DNA from: Dryococelus australis
Taxonomy: Eukaryota > Arthropoda > Insecta > Phasmatodea > Phasmatidae
Direction: 5' to 3'
DNA: 64,000 nt
NCBI GenBank assembly: GCA_029891345.1
Contig: CM056993.1
Location: forward strand, 224,077,924-224,141,923
In this document: in pieces, positions 1 through 13,050 of the stretch
Layout: the number at the start of each line of letters is the position of its first letter
Position numbering within the stretch: the stretch's first letter is position 1
Position numbers and translations under genes: made by a program
Notes under the pieces: model-generated
Database searches by the model: none
What the model saw: the letters and a program-made list of their open reading frames with translations, nothing else
What the model was told of the DNA's origin: nothing

Positions 1-1200
1 GGGCTGATCCTTACTCACTGGTTTACCTGATGACTTGAGGTTCTCCTGGAGATGTTGACTACACTGGGGTCTAGGCGGTTTGTTAACTTGGTTGTCCCCT
101 GGATGTGGAGCGTTCTTGTTTGACTTAGTGCAAAAGGGGTAATGCTGAGGATTGAGGCCTCTCAGTAGTGTGCGCAGTGTGAACTCTGCCCCGCTTAGGT
201 GAAGTACCGCTAGGTGCAGAAGAGGGAATTGGTTTGCAATTTGGATTACTTTAGGAGGCGTAAGCTGCCTTTCTCAACTTTCTCAGCATGCCTCCCTTCC
301 GGATGTACAGCATAGGTGATAGGAGCACAATGGCCTCCCAAAAGGCAAGCCGGCAATGGAATTCTCTAGTGTGTACTTGTAAGTGATCACAGCTGCACAA
401 GCAGGAACTATACCTTGTGCTTCCTTTGTCCGGCCCCATAGAGAGCTGTGGACAGAGCGGTAGGTTGGTTCAAGCTGCACATTAGTATACTTAGATGTGG
501 TACCCACAGGGGACCGGTCAATCAAAGCTAGTTCCAGCTCCCTTCCGGCTCCATACATCACCACACTCACTCGCAGAAGAATGCAGCAGTTGAATTTGGC
601 GCAACTGGAGAAGTGGGCCAATCATTGAAGGGTCACAGCCTACTTGAGCGCCCAGAGTTGGAGTTTCGCACACCAGGCACCAAGCAAAGAGGTGAAATAA
701 GCATCCATGGTCCATGCATTGGACATAACCAGTTCTACCCCTAGCAGGCAAGGCCAAGCTTCCAGCACCCCTCAAAGCACCTAAGATCGCCTAAGATCTT
801 TATAAAAGGTGAACCCATCCATGCCTGAGAGATGCTCGGGGTGGCTCGCCAGAGTCACTCATCCACTACTTAAGGACTGTGAAGGCCGGAGTTGGAAACC
901 ATAGCAATGATAGTCTTGCAGCGTCCTCTGGCTGTGAAGCTGAGGGCATCCTGACTCAAGGACCGGTAGTCCTCTGCCCACGCCACTACCATGACGACGA
1001 TCCTCTCCAAAAGGACATCCTCCCCTGAAGGACGTCACTTCAGCAGCGCCTCCCGTCATCGCATGTCGACCTAACCTGTCCTAAAACCCCGCACCTTCCA
1101 GGTAACCCAAGGCCAGGGCGATGTAGTCCCCTTAAGGCCTTAGCCCAGCCAACTTTACCACTCACGTAGAAAACCCCGTGTACTCTTTATGAGGTCCCTT
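1..1200. other. Unrecognised GC-richer block at window start
   Basis: The first 1.2 kb is GC-richer than the AT-rich DNA that follows. It has several overlapping minus-strand open frames, the longest 112 codons at 283-621, in different frames. The mixture looks like decayed coding DNA read through frameshifts, possibly of a retroelement, but I recognise no catalytic motif or domain and name no family. The composition change near 1200 may mark the edge of an inserted element. Confidence 0.3.
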
Positions 1201-1715
1201 CTGGACATTCTCTATAAAGTTCAGTTAGGATTCCTGGACTAAATATAGATAATATTAATTAAATTTCAATACATTTAATTATTTACCAAGTACTTGAATG
1301 TAACACAAATGTAACAGGTAGCCTTCAACTGATTTGCATTTATTATAATCTTTAACTTCTGCAGTTAATTTGTACACTACATTTATATTTACTTACTGTC
1401 AGCAGTAAAGTATTTCATAGTAACAGTTGTTACCGTAATTATATTTATCATTATTTCACTTTGGTGTATCAACTTGCGTGGTAATATTAAAGCCACAAAC
1501 CCATTGAATTTACAGAGATTTATTTATACTAGATGTAATAAACTGTGTGTCCCATGTGAATTCAAGTACAAGCCACAGTTCAAATTCTCATTAATTCTTT
1601 CGTGTACGTAAAGTAACGATGGCTACGCATATCAACCAGAGCAAATACAAGTAACTCCAAGCGGTATCCCGCGTTTGGCCAAGGTAATGCTCATGGTATT
1701 GCACTGGCTGATCTT

Positions 1716-1746
<31 letters not shown>

Positions 1747-3900
1747 TTTCACTAGGAACCCAATATACCATGGTACTGCGGCTGCTCATGTGATCTGCTA
1801 CAAAACCCTTTGGGCTAACAAATGACCAGATTTGGTTAAGCAGCAAGACACGTGGGGGTTTAGTCTTTTACCCGGACATGCACTATAGCAAAGCTAAGAG
1901 TACCCTGCTTCGCACAACGTACATTTCTTTGTGTGGCTATTTCATTATTTAATAAGAATTAATATCAGTAGATCGGCTTTATGCCGAAGAATTACAAAAC
2001 AGGTGTCAAGAATCGTCTTAAACAGGAACTGCACTTTCTAGAAGCAGAGATTAATAGCAATTAAATTCCAGAATCACAGGAGAGCAATGCTCTTTTCTCT
2101 TTACCCACCTGGACACCAGGACGAGTGCCTTTAAAATATGAATAATATCGCGTAGTGGCACAGACATATTGGGTGTCAGTTCTCTCACCAGAATATACTG
2201 CTATCCCTCTACGACCTACCTATACCTTAACCAGCAGCACGAGCGCCACTCAGCTGCAACCAGAGATGGCCGCTGTTCCGCAGTCGGCCACCGCAGCAAC
2301 ATCACTGGAGCAGAGGAGAGCTCCACTGCCTGCGAATTCACAGGTAATACGTCGGCGAGGAGTGTTGCCCACTGTTGATAACCTTGTCCTGACACGCAAA
2401 CCTACATGTCCCACGATATATACTGGCACCTTGCCCAAGAGGGATTAATCTCTCCCGGGCATGATACATGTGACACTCGCATTCAAGAAGTTGAAGGCCA
2501 CCCAAGCCACTCGTGTACGAACTATGTACGAGCATACACTTAAATTCAAGTTGTTCAGCAGGGTCTCTATCCCCAAGTCACCTACTTCTCAAACGCCACA
2601 AGATACCACATCTCGCTGCCTCCCCTAATGATGTGGGAAGAACCCCCCTTCGTAGTTAGCCTGGGACTTGTGTGCATCCCTCAGGTGACTCCGCAAATGA
2701 GTGATTTGTAACTAGTGTACATCCATTGTGAAATACACAGTATGGCATATGAGGTTTTAATCCTCACATCACCTTCCATTACCGGCATGGTGCTCCACCA
2801 ACATTCCAGGTACAGGGTGGGATCTCCCCTTGTACCGGGTAGTTTAAATGTTGGTGGACTAATAACTCTCTCAAGCTTTATCCCTAAGCATTGCGTTTCA
2901 AGTGTAGTATTGCCGTTACCACCCTATAAGACACGGTCCTGAAGGGAATATCACAAATGTTACCACATAGAGTCAATAACAAGGGCTGGTAAGGAAGAAG
3001 CAGACGTCTTCGGAAGATGATGGCCCAGTCTTCGAGAAGCAGAGGGGTCTACAGCACGTGCAGAAGTGGCCTCTGTAAGGGTTGTCTTCAAATGGTAACA
3101 GATTCCAGCCCTGAGGAGAGCAGTGGAATGTGCGGGCATACCAAAAAGAGTGAATTGCTGTTAGCTTACTTCGGCCCTGTCCAGAGACGTGGCGGAAACT
3201 AAGACTGACTTCTTAGAGTCTCGCAGGAGTATTTATACTGATTTTTCCTCTGGACAGGTGGCGGCGAGGGGTGAGGAAAGAGATAAGCTCCTCCCCTTGC
3301 ATCGTCTGCTGGGCATCGACTGCTGCTGTGGAATCGCTGATGCTGCAGACTTCATCCCTTATCTCGTCCACAGGATGATTTCAGAATTTGTGCTGCCCTA
3401 TCTCGCCTTGCCATAGAACTACGTCGTCGAGTTTGGCAGTCTCTGTGCCTCAATCTGTTAGTACACTCAGGAGGGATAGCTGACATCTGGCTCTGAGATT
3501 TGGGTAAACAGTATGAGCTTGAACGGCAGTGTCTGTAATGTCTTCCAGCCTTGCGCAGGCGTATCCTGCAGTCACATATACAGCTTCTAGTACTGTTGGT
3601 TTAATGACTTGCCCAAAGGGTGAACATTGCATCCAGATGGAGCGAATTTCAGTGCATGTTAAAGAGACGCAGAGCATCACGCATCAGTACTTTATTTATA
3701 TGAAAGCAAGAGCTCAAACATAAATAGTTTAAATGTACAGTGTATCCAGGGCTTATTTTGTCTAATACATTATTTACAAAAATGCCTTAAAAAAGCCAAA
3801 GAAAATATTATGAAGCACACATTTTGTTTGGTGAATGCAAGTACTCTACCTGATGCTCAAGTGTTTACTTACTGTTGTCTAAATAAATCTACATATATTA
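1201..3900. other. Gene-poor stretch with poly-G run; no recognised gene
   Basis: This is AT-rich to about 2.1 kb and then mixed in composition. It holds a 27-G homopolymer at 1718-1744. Open frames of 60-97 codons at 2155-2448, 2715-2942, 3017-3416 and 3450-3680 overlap one another on both strands and show no domain that I recognise. I treat them as chance or decayed frames. Confidence 0.35.
1718..1744. repeat. Homopolymer (G)27
   Basis: Twenty-seven consecutive G residues lie between AT-rich flanks. A tract like this can form a G-quadruplex and is prone to length change and sequencing error, so the exact length is uncertain. Confidence 0.95.
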
Positions 3901-6900
3901 CAGGGGTGTGTGAATAATTGAAAATTAGAATAGTTGCAAACAGTACTTTACTAATTATTTGCATTCGAACTTAAAATATCTTATGTGAAAATTGTGAATT
4001 ATATACATTCCTGTTTCAAGTAGTTGTAGAGCTATGCCGACTAGAATCTGCTTCTGCTAAATTTGCAGATAAAGTTTTCCTGTGTAATGAAGTGTGTGTG
4101 GAAACTAGAGCATAAGAGGAAAACATCAACTTCCACATCACATGTTTTGTAAAACAAAGTTTGTAGTTTTTGTCCCAAGCTCCACCCTTCTGAGATAACA
4201 CTCTACCAGACTGACATTGACGAGGGTCCGAACGGAAGTATATTCTGTTTCATTTATGAAGACCATTTTTGGACAGTTCTAAGAAAGTAGTGCCAGTGTT
4301 TTAGCTTTGTTAATGTATCCCTCCGCCTCAGCTATTCTGACACGTGGAAGCGATGCTGTTTGTTATGTCAGCTGTTAACATTACGAGGGACTGCGATGTT
4401 ATATATACAGCCAACTTGTTTCAGAATACATACAATTTTCTGATGCAGCAGAACCTGCAAAATCCAAACTGTGCATTTGCAGAAACTATTTTTAAATGTT
4501 TACAGTAAATTAAAATGTTCAAATGATAAATGTACCTACTGCAGTGTTTTACACATGTGCAAAATAATTTCAGTTATTTATCAACAACGATAATTTGCCA
4601 TATACATATTGGTTACAAGATACACAGCATAGATATATTTAATTTTTTCTGTCATACTAATTTTTTCCTGCAACAGATTGCAGTGGGAGTGTATTACTTA
4701 AGTCCATATTTAATTTAACGACGATACAGAATTCACACACACAGCTAATTTAATGTGTGTTTTATCTTTTGCTGGTAAACATATGTAGAAATGGAAAGAG
4801 GCTGAAAACTAGGTTGGAGGTGGGTTTAATCATTTCATCTTTATTTTTTCATCCATAGCATGCTTTCATATTAACTGAAAATTTTAGCCTACAAGATTGC
4901 CAGTTACACCTTTAAAGTTTGTTTTACCTTTTCAGTAAAGCTGTTTTCATTATTTTGTTAAATTTTAATGTTATGACTTTATTCATGTATGAATCACCCA
5001 CAAAATGTGTTTGCATCTCAACAGAAGCAAATATTTGGTATGGTACTTTACCTGCGTTATTCTGTGAGACATTAAAATAAGTTATAGGTTTACTGTCACT
5101 GCAACATGTTTAAAAAGATGGCAACACTTAAAGTTCTGTCTCCAATAGTCATCAAGCCAAAAATTCATAGCTAGTTCATTTTATATTTGACCTGATAATT
5201 TTTATATTTGACCTGATAATTTTTATATTTGACCCAATAATTTTTATATTTGACCTAATAATAATTACAAATGCATACATTTGGCAGAAATGAAATAACT
5301 CTTAGATTCACATCTGAATGTTAATTGCATTTTTATTTAAATAGTTTTGCACATGAGAAAGACTAACATACTGTACCTCTACTTGTAGAAAGCAATTACA
5401 GATAACCTAATTTATTTATGCTATAGGCTCAAGAAGTGACAATTCACATAAACTTGACAAACTATAATTGAATAAAATTTTTTCAAATATGTGGCGTTAT
5501 TATTTTCACAAACTTCAGTTAAAATATTTAAGCTAAAACTTCAACAAAAAGTTGTAAATATCAGATATCCTTACACAAACACACTGACATACGTTTATGC
5601 TACAGAAACACTTTGTAATTGTAATCAAAATAATCAAATCTAAAAAATTCTGAACATAAGTGAACATAAATAAATATCACATGCTGTTTGGCACAAAAGT
5701 GGATAAGACTACACAATTACTATGGCCTGGTATGATTACACATAATGAATACAAATAAAAAATAAGTAAACTATGTACGATGTTAAGTTAGCACATATCT
5801 GAGACAGCTGAAATTCTAATTCAGATGCATTAGATCAAATGTGACATTACATGCTTCAAGTAACTGCCACTTTAGTAACAAGTAAAAAACTGTTTAATGT
5901 GTTAATGTGTAAATGTGTAAGTGTGAGAGTGTGCGCACACATGCACACACATTCTATAGGCAATTCGTACAGGAATCTTTGATTGCATTAAAAATACGCA
6001 TCGCTGCACACGAGGGAAACAAACACATGTTTCTGGGCCACTGACACAATCACAGTTGGGGGTTGGACGAGGAAGGCGACCGACCATAAAATAAAACAAA
6101 CACAATATGAATTTTTTGTCTCTAAATATTCTTGTTACTTTGCCTTTCTAATCTAAACATGGCTATTTTGTCTTTATGCTATTATTTTCTGTGACATTTT
6201 TCTCCCACCCACACCAAAAAACCAGATGCTGAAATCTCAATGACAAATAAGTCTATGCATTGCTTGTTAACATGTATCAGTGTTTTTCTTGTTTTGGTCC
6301 CTTGAAAAATTATCCATACAGGTTAAAATGTATTTCAGTTTGACTTATGTTTGAATTACAATTTAGTTTATTACATTTTCCAGTTATAAAAAGCTTTCCT
6401 ACAGGTTATTAAAATTATGAAGTACTCTGCATATGTAAATTTGCACATGTGTAAGCATGAAGTTTCCCCTATATAATGAACATAGAAAATATTCCCTTCA
6501 GAGTCATTATAAAAAAAAAGGTTCTATAGTATTTCAGAGACAATTTGTAACATTTTCATGTTAAAAATTAATTCTGTGACATGCAATTATTTTGAATCTT
6601 CCTATTTGTAATTAAATATTTTATACCAACCTAAATGTGTAGCAAAGCCCCCAGCACAAATCATCAATTAGCCTACATTTTGTTTTGTGAAATAACTAAG
6701 TTTTGAGAGTAGATATTTTGCAAGTAAAATTAATCTTGTTTATTGTAGAACCAATGCATATATAAAAACAATCCACCATTTTTGTTTCAAGTATATCACT
6801 GGACTGTCAACAGCAACTATACATGTAAACAAACTTGTGCATGCTTCCTGTTTTCTGTGCTCACAATTAAGTATTTATATCAACATACACCAACAGTTTT

Positions 6901-8470
6901 TTTTTTTGTCTTCACTTGAACTTAGATGGTATGTTTTATTTTTTGGACTTTTAATTGTGCTGCATTTCACCAATACCAATGTTTCAGTATTATAGGAATG
7001 TAAATTCAACTTAAATATAACCAAAAAACTTCTTCAACATCAGCAGCAGCACATAGGTGAATCGGCATAACAGAATCGATACATTGGTGATTAGGCGGAT
7101 CGGCACAATTTTGTGAATCGTCACAACTCTAGGTTTTCTCTTTAATTTTTATCCCTACTAATTTGAAGATGTTTATTTAAACTTTTATTCCATAGTTATT
7201 AAAGTTGGACATTACAGATCATGATAACAAGTCATTTTATAAATGTTTGTCATTTCATAAGATGGCAAAATAAACAATCAATAGATCCCAGAAGTGATAT
7301 GTTATAGAATAACTCATTTAGAAATGTGATTTAAAAAAATAATTATCAAGAAAAATCAATACACACACATTTATTTTCACTGTAGCATTTACAGAAAGAG
7401 GACATATTTCTTCTTTACTGTTTGCAGCCAAAGGGAAAGGCATGTAGGCCTAAATGTTATGTTACCCTGGTCGTACACTACAATAGTTTTTATTCACATA
7501 CCAAATATAACAAACACATTGACTTTTTTTTTGGTAATCCTGGGGAAAGTATAGTGTTATATTTCTGCAAACACATTCAAAAGTATACAATTTCAGTACA
7601 CTGATGAGAGCATGAGACAGCAACATGGTGGACATGAACAATACCAACATGCAGTCATGTCATAGTTGTGCAGCAACACCAACTAACAGCGCTAGTTATA
7701 TCGCAAGCTGATTCCAAGAGTTTACGATGAAACATTTCCATGTACAGAGAGTTTCATGTACTATAATTTAACTTATGGTAAACATATTCTGTTACCAAAT
7801 CATGACCACGGTAGCATGAAATTACAAACACGTGCAAACAGTTTGCATTACGTTAGCAAATAGCACTGCAATTGCATGCACAAATAGCAGCATTTGCATA
7901 ATCTACTACGAATTTAACCAAGAAGGTTGCAAAGCCTATTTAATCTTATGACTTCATCCATTAAGCAAATAATGACGATCACTGAAAATAAAACAGTAGG
8001 ATCAATGAAAGTAAAACTGCAACACCAAGGAAATAAACTCTTTTCCTGAAGAAGCATTTATTTGTATTGCAAATAACTGAAATATTATCTGTCAATCAAA
8101 ATGTTTTTATTCCTCCCTACGATGATAATGCACATACATTATCATAGTTTTGTCATAATGTGTGTCTCATAACTTCATACTTCACACAAAAATAGTTTAT
8201 AGAGTTAGTGCATTATTTATTAATAGTTACATTTTACAGCATAATTTTTGGCAGAATATAATATTGTAAAAATTATATACTGCACTTAAAGACGCAAGTA
8301 TTATTTGAGGGGAACGGTTTGTTGTGTGATCAATTTAATTATACTTATTTCTGCTCATAACAGAAATGAAATGTTTACTGGTAGTTATTCGACTTTGAAA
8401 CTATTTGCATGCTATTAAAAAATTTTTCAAAGATACTCTACCGTTGAAATCCATTATTCACACACCCCTA
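3901..8470. mobile_element. 4.57-kb AT-rich block with hAT-like terminal inverted repeats
   Basis: The left end reads CAGGGGTGTGTGAATAAT at 3901-3918. The reverse complement of the right end at 8453-8470 is TAGGGGTGTGTGAATAAT, so 17 of 18 bases match, differing only in the first base. The CAGGG start is typical of hAT termini. A clean 8-bp target duplication is not visible. The interior is very AT-rich and has no transposase, only short chance frames, so if it is an element it is non-autonomous. It includes the 21-bp tandem repeat at 5179-5262. A chance pairing of ends cannot be excluded without other copies. Confidence 0.45.
5179..5262. repeat. Tandem repeat, about 21-bp unit x4
   Basis: Four head-to-tail copies of a unit close to TTTTATATTTGACCTGATAAT, with single-base differences (GACCTGAT, GACCCAAT, GACCTAAT). 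It is a small minisatellite in noncoding AT-rich DNA. Confidence 0.9.
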
Positions 8471-8553
8471 ATAAATTCCAATACTTTTGGTATTAATAAA
8501 TATAACAAAATTTCTAATGTAATCACCAACGCAAACCTCCAAGAACATATGTA

Positions 8554-9315
8554 TAGTCCATTCCCGATTGGAAGCGACTTATGAAAAAAAAACCTTTGAA
8601 AAAACACTCTAGGCATAACATGTCAAATTGTTTTTTCAATAACCTGTATTCCACAAATATACAACACTGTGGTTAACTTTAGAGTACTGTATTATTGAAT
8701 AAATGAAACAGTACTTCTATAACTTGTAATATTTATTTCTTTCTAAATATGAATTAACAACAGCAAGAGCAACATCATGTTGGCAAAGGCCGGTAAAAAA
8801 TAGTTCACAGTTAAAATATTATATTAACAAATTTTTTTTTTTTAGTATCCTATTTGTAAATTAAACGGTGCCTATTGAAATATTAAAATATTTAGGTAGC
8901 TCCGATGGCAACATATCTAATTTTTACAGTTTAAAATAACAGCGGAAAATATCATGAGAAGACCGTAATGGTACGGTGTTGTTTTATCGAGCGAGGGCAA
9001 TTTTGAAGCAACCGTCTGATCAGTGAGCTTTATCGCTCTCTCCCTGTCTGTTTCTTTCACACTCTGGAAGTTTCACTTCGCTAGTACGCGGAAAATTGTA
9101 CCCGTTTTCAACTGTAGCGTATTTCATACTTATTACAGCAAAATAATGATTTTTGAATTTGTAATTTACAACTGAAAAGAGATCCTAATGTTTTAATACT
9201 TAATTTAATATATTTAGATATGATGGCGGGGCAGAAATAAAGTGAAGTTGGCAGACGTGGCGAGCCATGACAAGGCGTGTTGCTGTTTTACCAAATGAAG
9301 CGTAAATTATACTTA
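8554..9315 (+). mobile_element. TA-flanked non-autonomous DNA element, copy 1 (3' truncated)
   Basis: It begins with TA followed by GTCCATTCCCGATTGGAAGC and follows the complete copy at 10520-12387 closely, including the stretch with CACTCTAGGC and the later ATGGCGGGGCAG stretch. Similarity stops near 9315, about 750 bp in, so the right half and right terminal repeat are missing. It has no coding capacity. It lies 84 bp beyond the right end of the hAT-like block. Confidence 0.85.
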
Positions 9316-10094
9316 TAGTTGACCTGGGGAAAGGTTTCCATGTGATTTGGGAACAATCTTTGGTGGGAGTCGAACCCGAATGATTTTCCCTGATGCCAAT
9401 TTTATTGTAAAGGAGTTTGACAGATCCACCTTAGGCAGATGTTGAACCCGTATGAATTTGCCTGAGGCTAAATATATTAAGCACGAGCTGGATGGATCCA
9501 CATTAGTTGGAGTTATCTTGGGGTTAGTTGTGCTTACTACTGGTGGTGGAGTCCTTAGCCAAATAGGACGTGTTTTTTCTGGATCGTACTTCAGCCAACA
9601 AGCACCTAATAAGTAAAGGTATGTCAAATTCACAATAGCGATAAATGAAAAATAGATGTGAAATTTGTAGACCTGAATGACAATATACCACAGTATATTG
9701 GAGGTATCATAAATAGAGGACGTCAGGTAATTCAATGCCAGGTTGTTTTGTGCCTTAACAGAAATCACAGACATAACCCAAATCGAAGCAGCTTCTTGCA
9801 CCAAATGGCCACTTCAAATAAAGGTTGTCAAAACCTAACCTCCTAAAGGCTGTTGATTCCAAGGGAGACAGCAGATAACTTACTCTTCCAGCCTGAGTGA
9901 CTCCCATGCTTTACACCCTCACTGTGGAACCAAAGTCTGTGGCATAGATACAGTTCATGTCCAACAAAAACATACTAACTGTTTTTCTTACAGACTCACT
10001 ATCCTCACCTTGAAGTCCTTTTCAGGTTTTCACTACACACAAAGTTCTTTTTGTCAATCATACTTGCATCACCAAATTTGAGGTTCACTACTTA
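9316..10094. other. Junction region with a degenerate ~70-bp tandem pair
   Basis: A minus-strand open frame of 163 codons (9313-9804) covers this part but resembles nothing I know. Part of it exists because two imperfect units of about 70 bp (about 9360-9430 and 9431-9504) both encode an ASGK-[FI]-IRV string. The rest up to the integrase relic is unrecognised. I do not call a gene here. Confidence 0.35.
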
Positions 10095-10514
10095 TCTTTG
10101 TTACCCCTTAATTTTCTTCTTCAAGTAATAAAAGTTTGGAGACACCTTCTTCACCACCACAGCTGGGCCATTCCAGCAGTGTAGGAACTTCTGTATTAGG
10201 CCCATCTTTCTCGAAGGTGTGTAGATCAGAACCTCTTGTTCAGGCCGATATTCAACAGCCTGCGGTAGGGGTCATACTGCTGTTTTGCCTTCTCCTGTTG
10301 CTTTCTCAGGTTCTCAGCAACCTGCCTGAGGAACTTCTGTTGCAGTAGCCTGCTCTCTGCTTCTGCAACTCCTTGATTTAAACACACTTTGGAAACAACA
10401 CTGGTTCCTGCCCATACACTTAACAAAAATGGGTTCAACCCAGTGCCCTCCTGGCGACTAATATTGTATGCAAAAGTAACCAGAGACAAACACAGATGCC
10501 AGTCCTTTTGGTTA
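10095..10514 (-). pseudogene. Ty3/gypsy integrase C-terminal fragment
   Basis: Read on the minus strand, this is the end of an LTR-retrotransposon integrase. The stretch around WHLCLSLVTFAYNISRQEG matches the family pattern W...L..vtfAYN.s.q..tG..Pf at the end of the catalytic core. It is followed by a charged helix with QQYDPYRR and then, after a stop and frameshift near 10226, by the C-terminal module with YTPSRKMGL and CWNGPAVVVKK. The upstream (higher-coordinate) part of the gene is missing because the non-autonomous DNA element at 10520-12387 interrupts it exactly there. Frameshift and truncation make it nonfunctional. Confidence 0.8.
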
Positions 10515-10519
10515 CTATA

Positions 10520-12387
10520 GTCCGTTCCTGATTGGAAGCGACTTATGAAAATCAACCTTTGAAAAATCATTCTAGGCATAACATGTCAACCTGTTTTTTC
10601 AGTATCCTGTATTCCACAAATATATAACACTGTGGTTAACTTTAGAGTACTGTATTATTGAATAAATTAAACTTTACCTTAATATCGTCTATAACTTGTA
10701 TAAGCAGCAATGTGTTGGCGACGAAGGGTGAGAAATAGTTCACAGTAAAAATATTATTTTAACCTGGTTTTTGTAGAATACTATTTGTAAATTAAACGGT
10801 ACCTATTTAAATATTTAGGTAGCTCCGATGGCAACATGTATCATTTTTACAGTTTAAAATAACAGCAGAAAATATTGTGAGTAGGCCGTAATGGTACGCT
10901 GTTGTTTTATCAAGCGAGTAAGCATCTGAAAAACTGTCTGCTGGGCGAGACTTATCACTTTCTCTCTCTTTCTTAGTCTCTTTCAAAAAAGGGAAATTTC
11001 ACTTCGCTAGCAAACAACTAAATTATAGATGTTTTCAATTGCAGCATATTTCATACTTATTACAGGAAAATAACGTTTTTTGAATTTGTAATATACAACT
11101 GAAAGAAATTTTAATGTTCGAATACTTAATTTAATATATTTAGATGTGATGGCGGGGCAGTTACCAAGTGAAGTTGGCAGACATGGCGAGCCATGACATG
11201 GCGTGTTGCTTTTTGCCAAACGAAACGTAAATTATTCTTACTCCGAAAAATACTTTGAATTACCACATTACATTTGTAGACGTCATGTTTTTTAAACCTA
11301 CCTAGGCAAGTTACAATGTTGTGATAAATCTGTGTTTCCATGGCAGTAATAAATATGCTGTGACGTGTGTTTAGTGAATTATTGCATCTGTGAAATGGCG
11401 TGCCTTTGTGCATCGCGGTCGATATACTGTCCCTGTGTATGTGAGTGATTTCAAATATCTGATTAGCACTATTTATACATTTTAACTGTAAACTGTTTTT
11501 ATGACAAAGTTGATTATTTACATCCATGTATGTTTATTTATCACAACGTTGTACCTATGCCCTAAGGGGTTAGAAACACAGTCGTGTAACGTAATTTGTC
11601 ATAATCCCAGTAGAAAAATACTAAGTTCAGCCCAATAAATTTTAGTAAACCTAATAAACGGTAAGTAGCAATACATAGAAATAAGAGCGGAATAAATGTT
11701 ATTGTAGGCTTATTTGTGTGCATGTTCACCGCTATCTTTTAAAGTTTGTATGACAAAAATGAGAAACACGAGTTGTGTGCTTGAAGTCAATGTGCCTTTT
11801 TCGTTTGAATGTTCGTACCTTCGTTTTAATATTTATACCAACTGAGACCTTCCTTTTAAAGAAATGACCCAACGCATATCAATAACAAAAGGATAATTAG
11901 TACAGCCCTTTACCACGCAGATGTAACAGTGTTAAAAACAGTCACTGTAAAATACTAACGTGCGTTACATGTATTGAGCTATGTTGTGGAAAACAAATAT
12001 GTTAAGTAAAATAACCGTATGAACCGTCATCAATTCAGGAATTTTTAAAACTTCATAAAGCTGACCTAAATAATGTTGGAGGCCTAAACTGAGAATATTC
12101 ATACGGAATGGTTTTTGGAATATGGTAGAATTCTTTGAAAAGCTGTAAACAGTAAACAACACATTTGACAGGTATAAAAGTAGAAGTCACATTTGAATGT
12201 TTATTTTTAGGTGTGGCAAAAGTATACGAACATATGTACACACACACTTGAATGTAAACATTGATTTTGACAGATGCTACATGGCAGTCACATGAAGTGT
12301 TTATTAACATTTGACAGGATACGAAAAGGGCCTGCAAGTAGATATTTAGCAGGGCTCCAAGAAAGTTGCTTTGAATGGGGAATGGAC
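10520..12387 (+). mobile_element. Complete TA-flanked non-autonomous DNA element, copy 2 (1.87 kb)
   Basis: The left end reads GTCCGTTCCTGATTGGAAGC. The right end, reverse complemented, begins GTCCATTCCCCATTCAAAGC, so the termini are inverted repeats of about 20 bp. Both ends abut TA (10518-10519 and 12388-12389), the target duplication of Tc1/mariner-superfamily elements. The interior has no transposase and only short frames, so mobilisation would need an enzyme in trans. Three other long copies and one 3' scrap lie in this window. It sits inside the integrase fragment at 10095-10514, so it is younger than that pseudogene. Confidence 0.9.
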
Positions 12388-12559
12388 TAACACACTCATT
12401 TGCAAAAAAAATTTATTAATCACCGTGAAGGTGCCATCGCAGGGTCACGAAAAAGGATACAGGCACAGGACATAGAAGTATGTAATACATCAAAATATTG
12501 TACCACATCAAGCATGTATTAAAGGTGACCAATACTTGCATGATGCACTTAGTATGGTA

Positions 12560-13050
12560 TTGGACTATTCATAGCACGGAGACAGAGGGTGATATAGTCT
12601 GGCATGAAGGCATAAAGATGTGGGATGCTCTCCTGAGGAATATCCCGCCACAGCTGGCGCAGCTGACACTCAAAATTCGCCATAGTTGAGCTGGCAGAAG
12701 ATTTTGTCCAATCGGTACCAAATGTTCTTGATGGGTGAGAGGTCTGGGGACTTTGCTAGTCAAGGAAGCACGTTAACATTACAAAGACAGGCCCAAGAAA
12801 CCCATGCTGTGTGAGGCCAGGCATTATTTTGTTGGAAAATTGGATTGTCAAGCTGCATTCGGAAGGGGAGCACACATGGTCGCAGAATTTCCTGGATGTA
12901 TTGCCGCAAAGTCAAGGTTCCTTCATCTCCACCAGTGGGGTGCATGAATCATAGGGAATGGCAGCCCACACCAAGACACCACTCATTGAGCAGTATACTG
13001 CTCTACAATTACGCATGGATCACAACGCTAGCCTGCACGTTTCGAGACTC
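12560..13050 (-). pseudogene. Tc1-like transposase fragment
   Basis: Minus-strand translation gives the second half of a Tc1/mariner DDE transposase. The stretch with LDNPIFQQNNAWPHTA corresponds to the second catalytic region (normally ...QQDNARPH), and SPDLSPIKNIW to the third (normally SPDLSPIEhiW). The second-block Asp reads as Asn and the third-block Glu as Lys, and there is a stop between LP and LAKSPD, so it is dead. The N-terminal DNA-binding region was not found. A TTT-CAAAG-rich end beside the DNA element at 12387 hints at close packing of two insertions. Confidence 0.85.

Noticed and set aside
2155-2448. 97-codon frame as a gene
   Set aside because: It starts on a GTG codon, has no recognised domain, and overlaps frames of similar length in two other readings.
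5179-5262. CRISPR-like array
   Set aside because: Units are directly adjacent with no spacers, in eukaryotic AT-rich DNA; it is a minisatellite.
9313-9804. 163-codon minus-strand frame as a gene
   Set aside because: No recognisable domain, part of it comes from a degenerate tandem pair, and it sits between transposon fragments.
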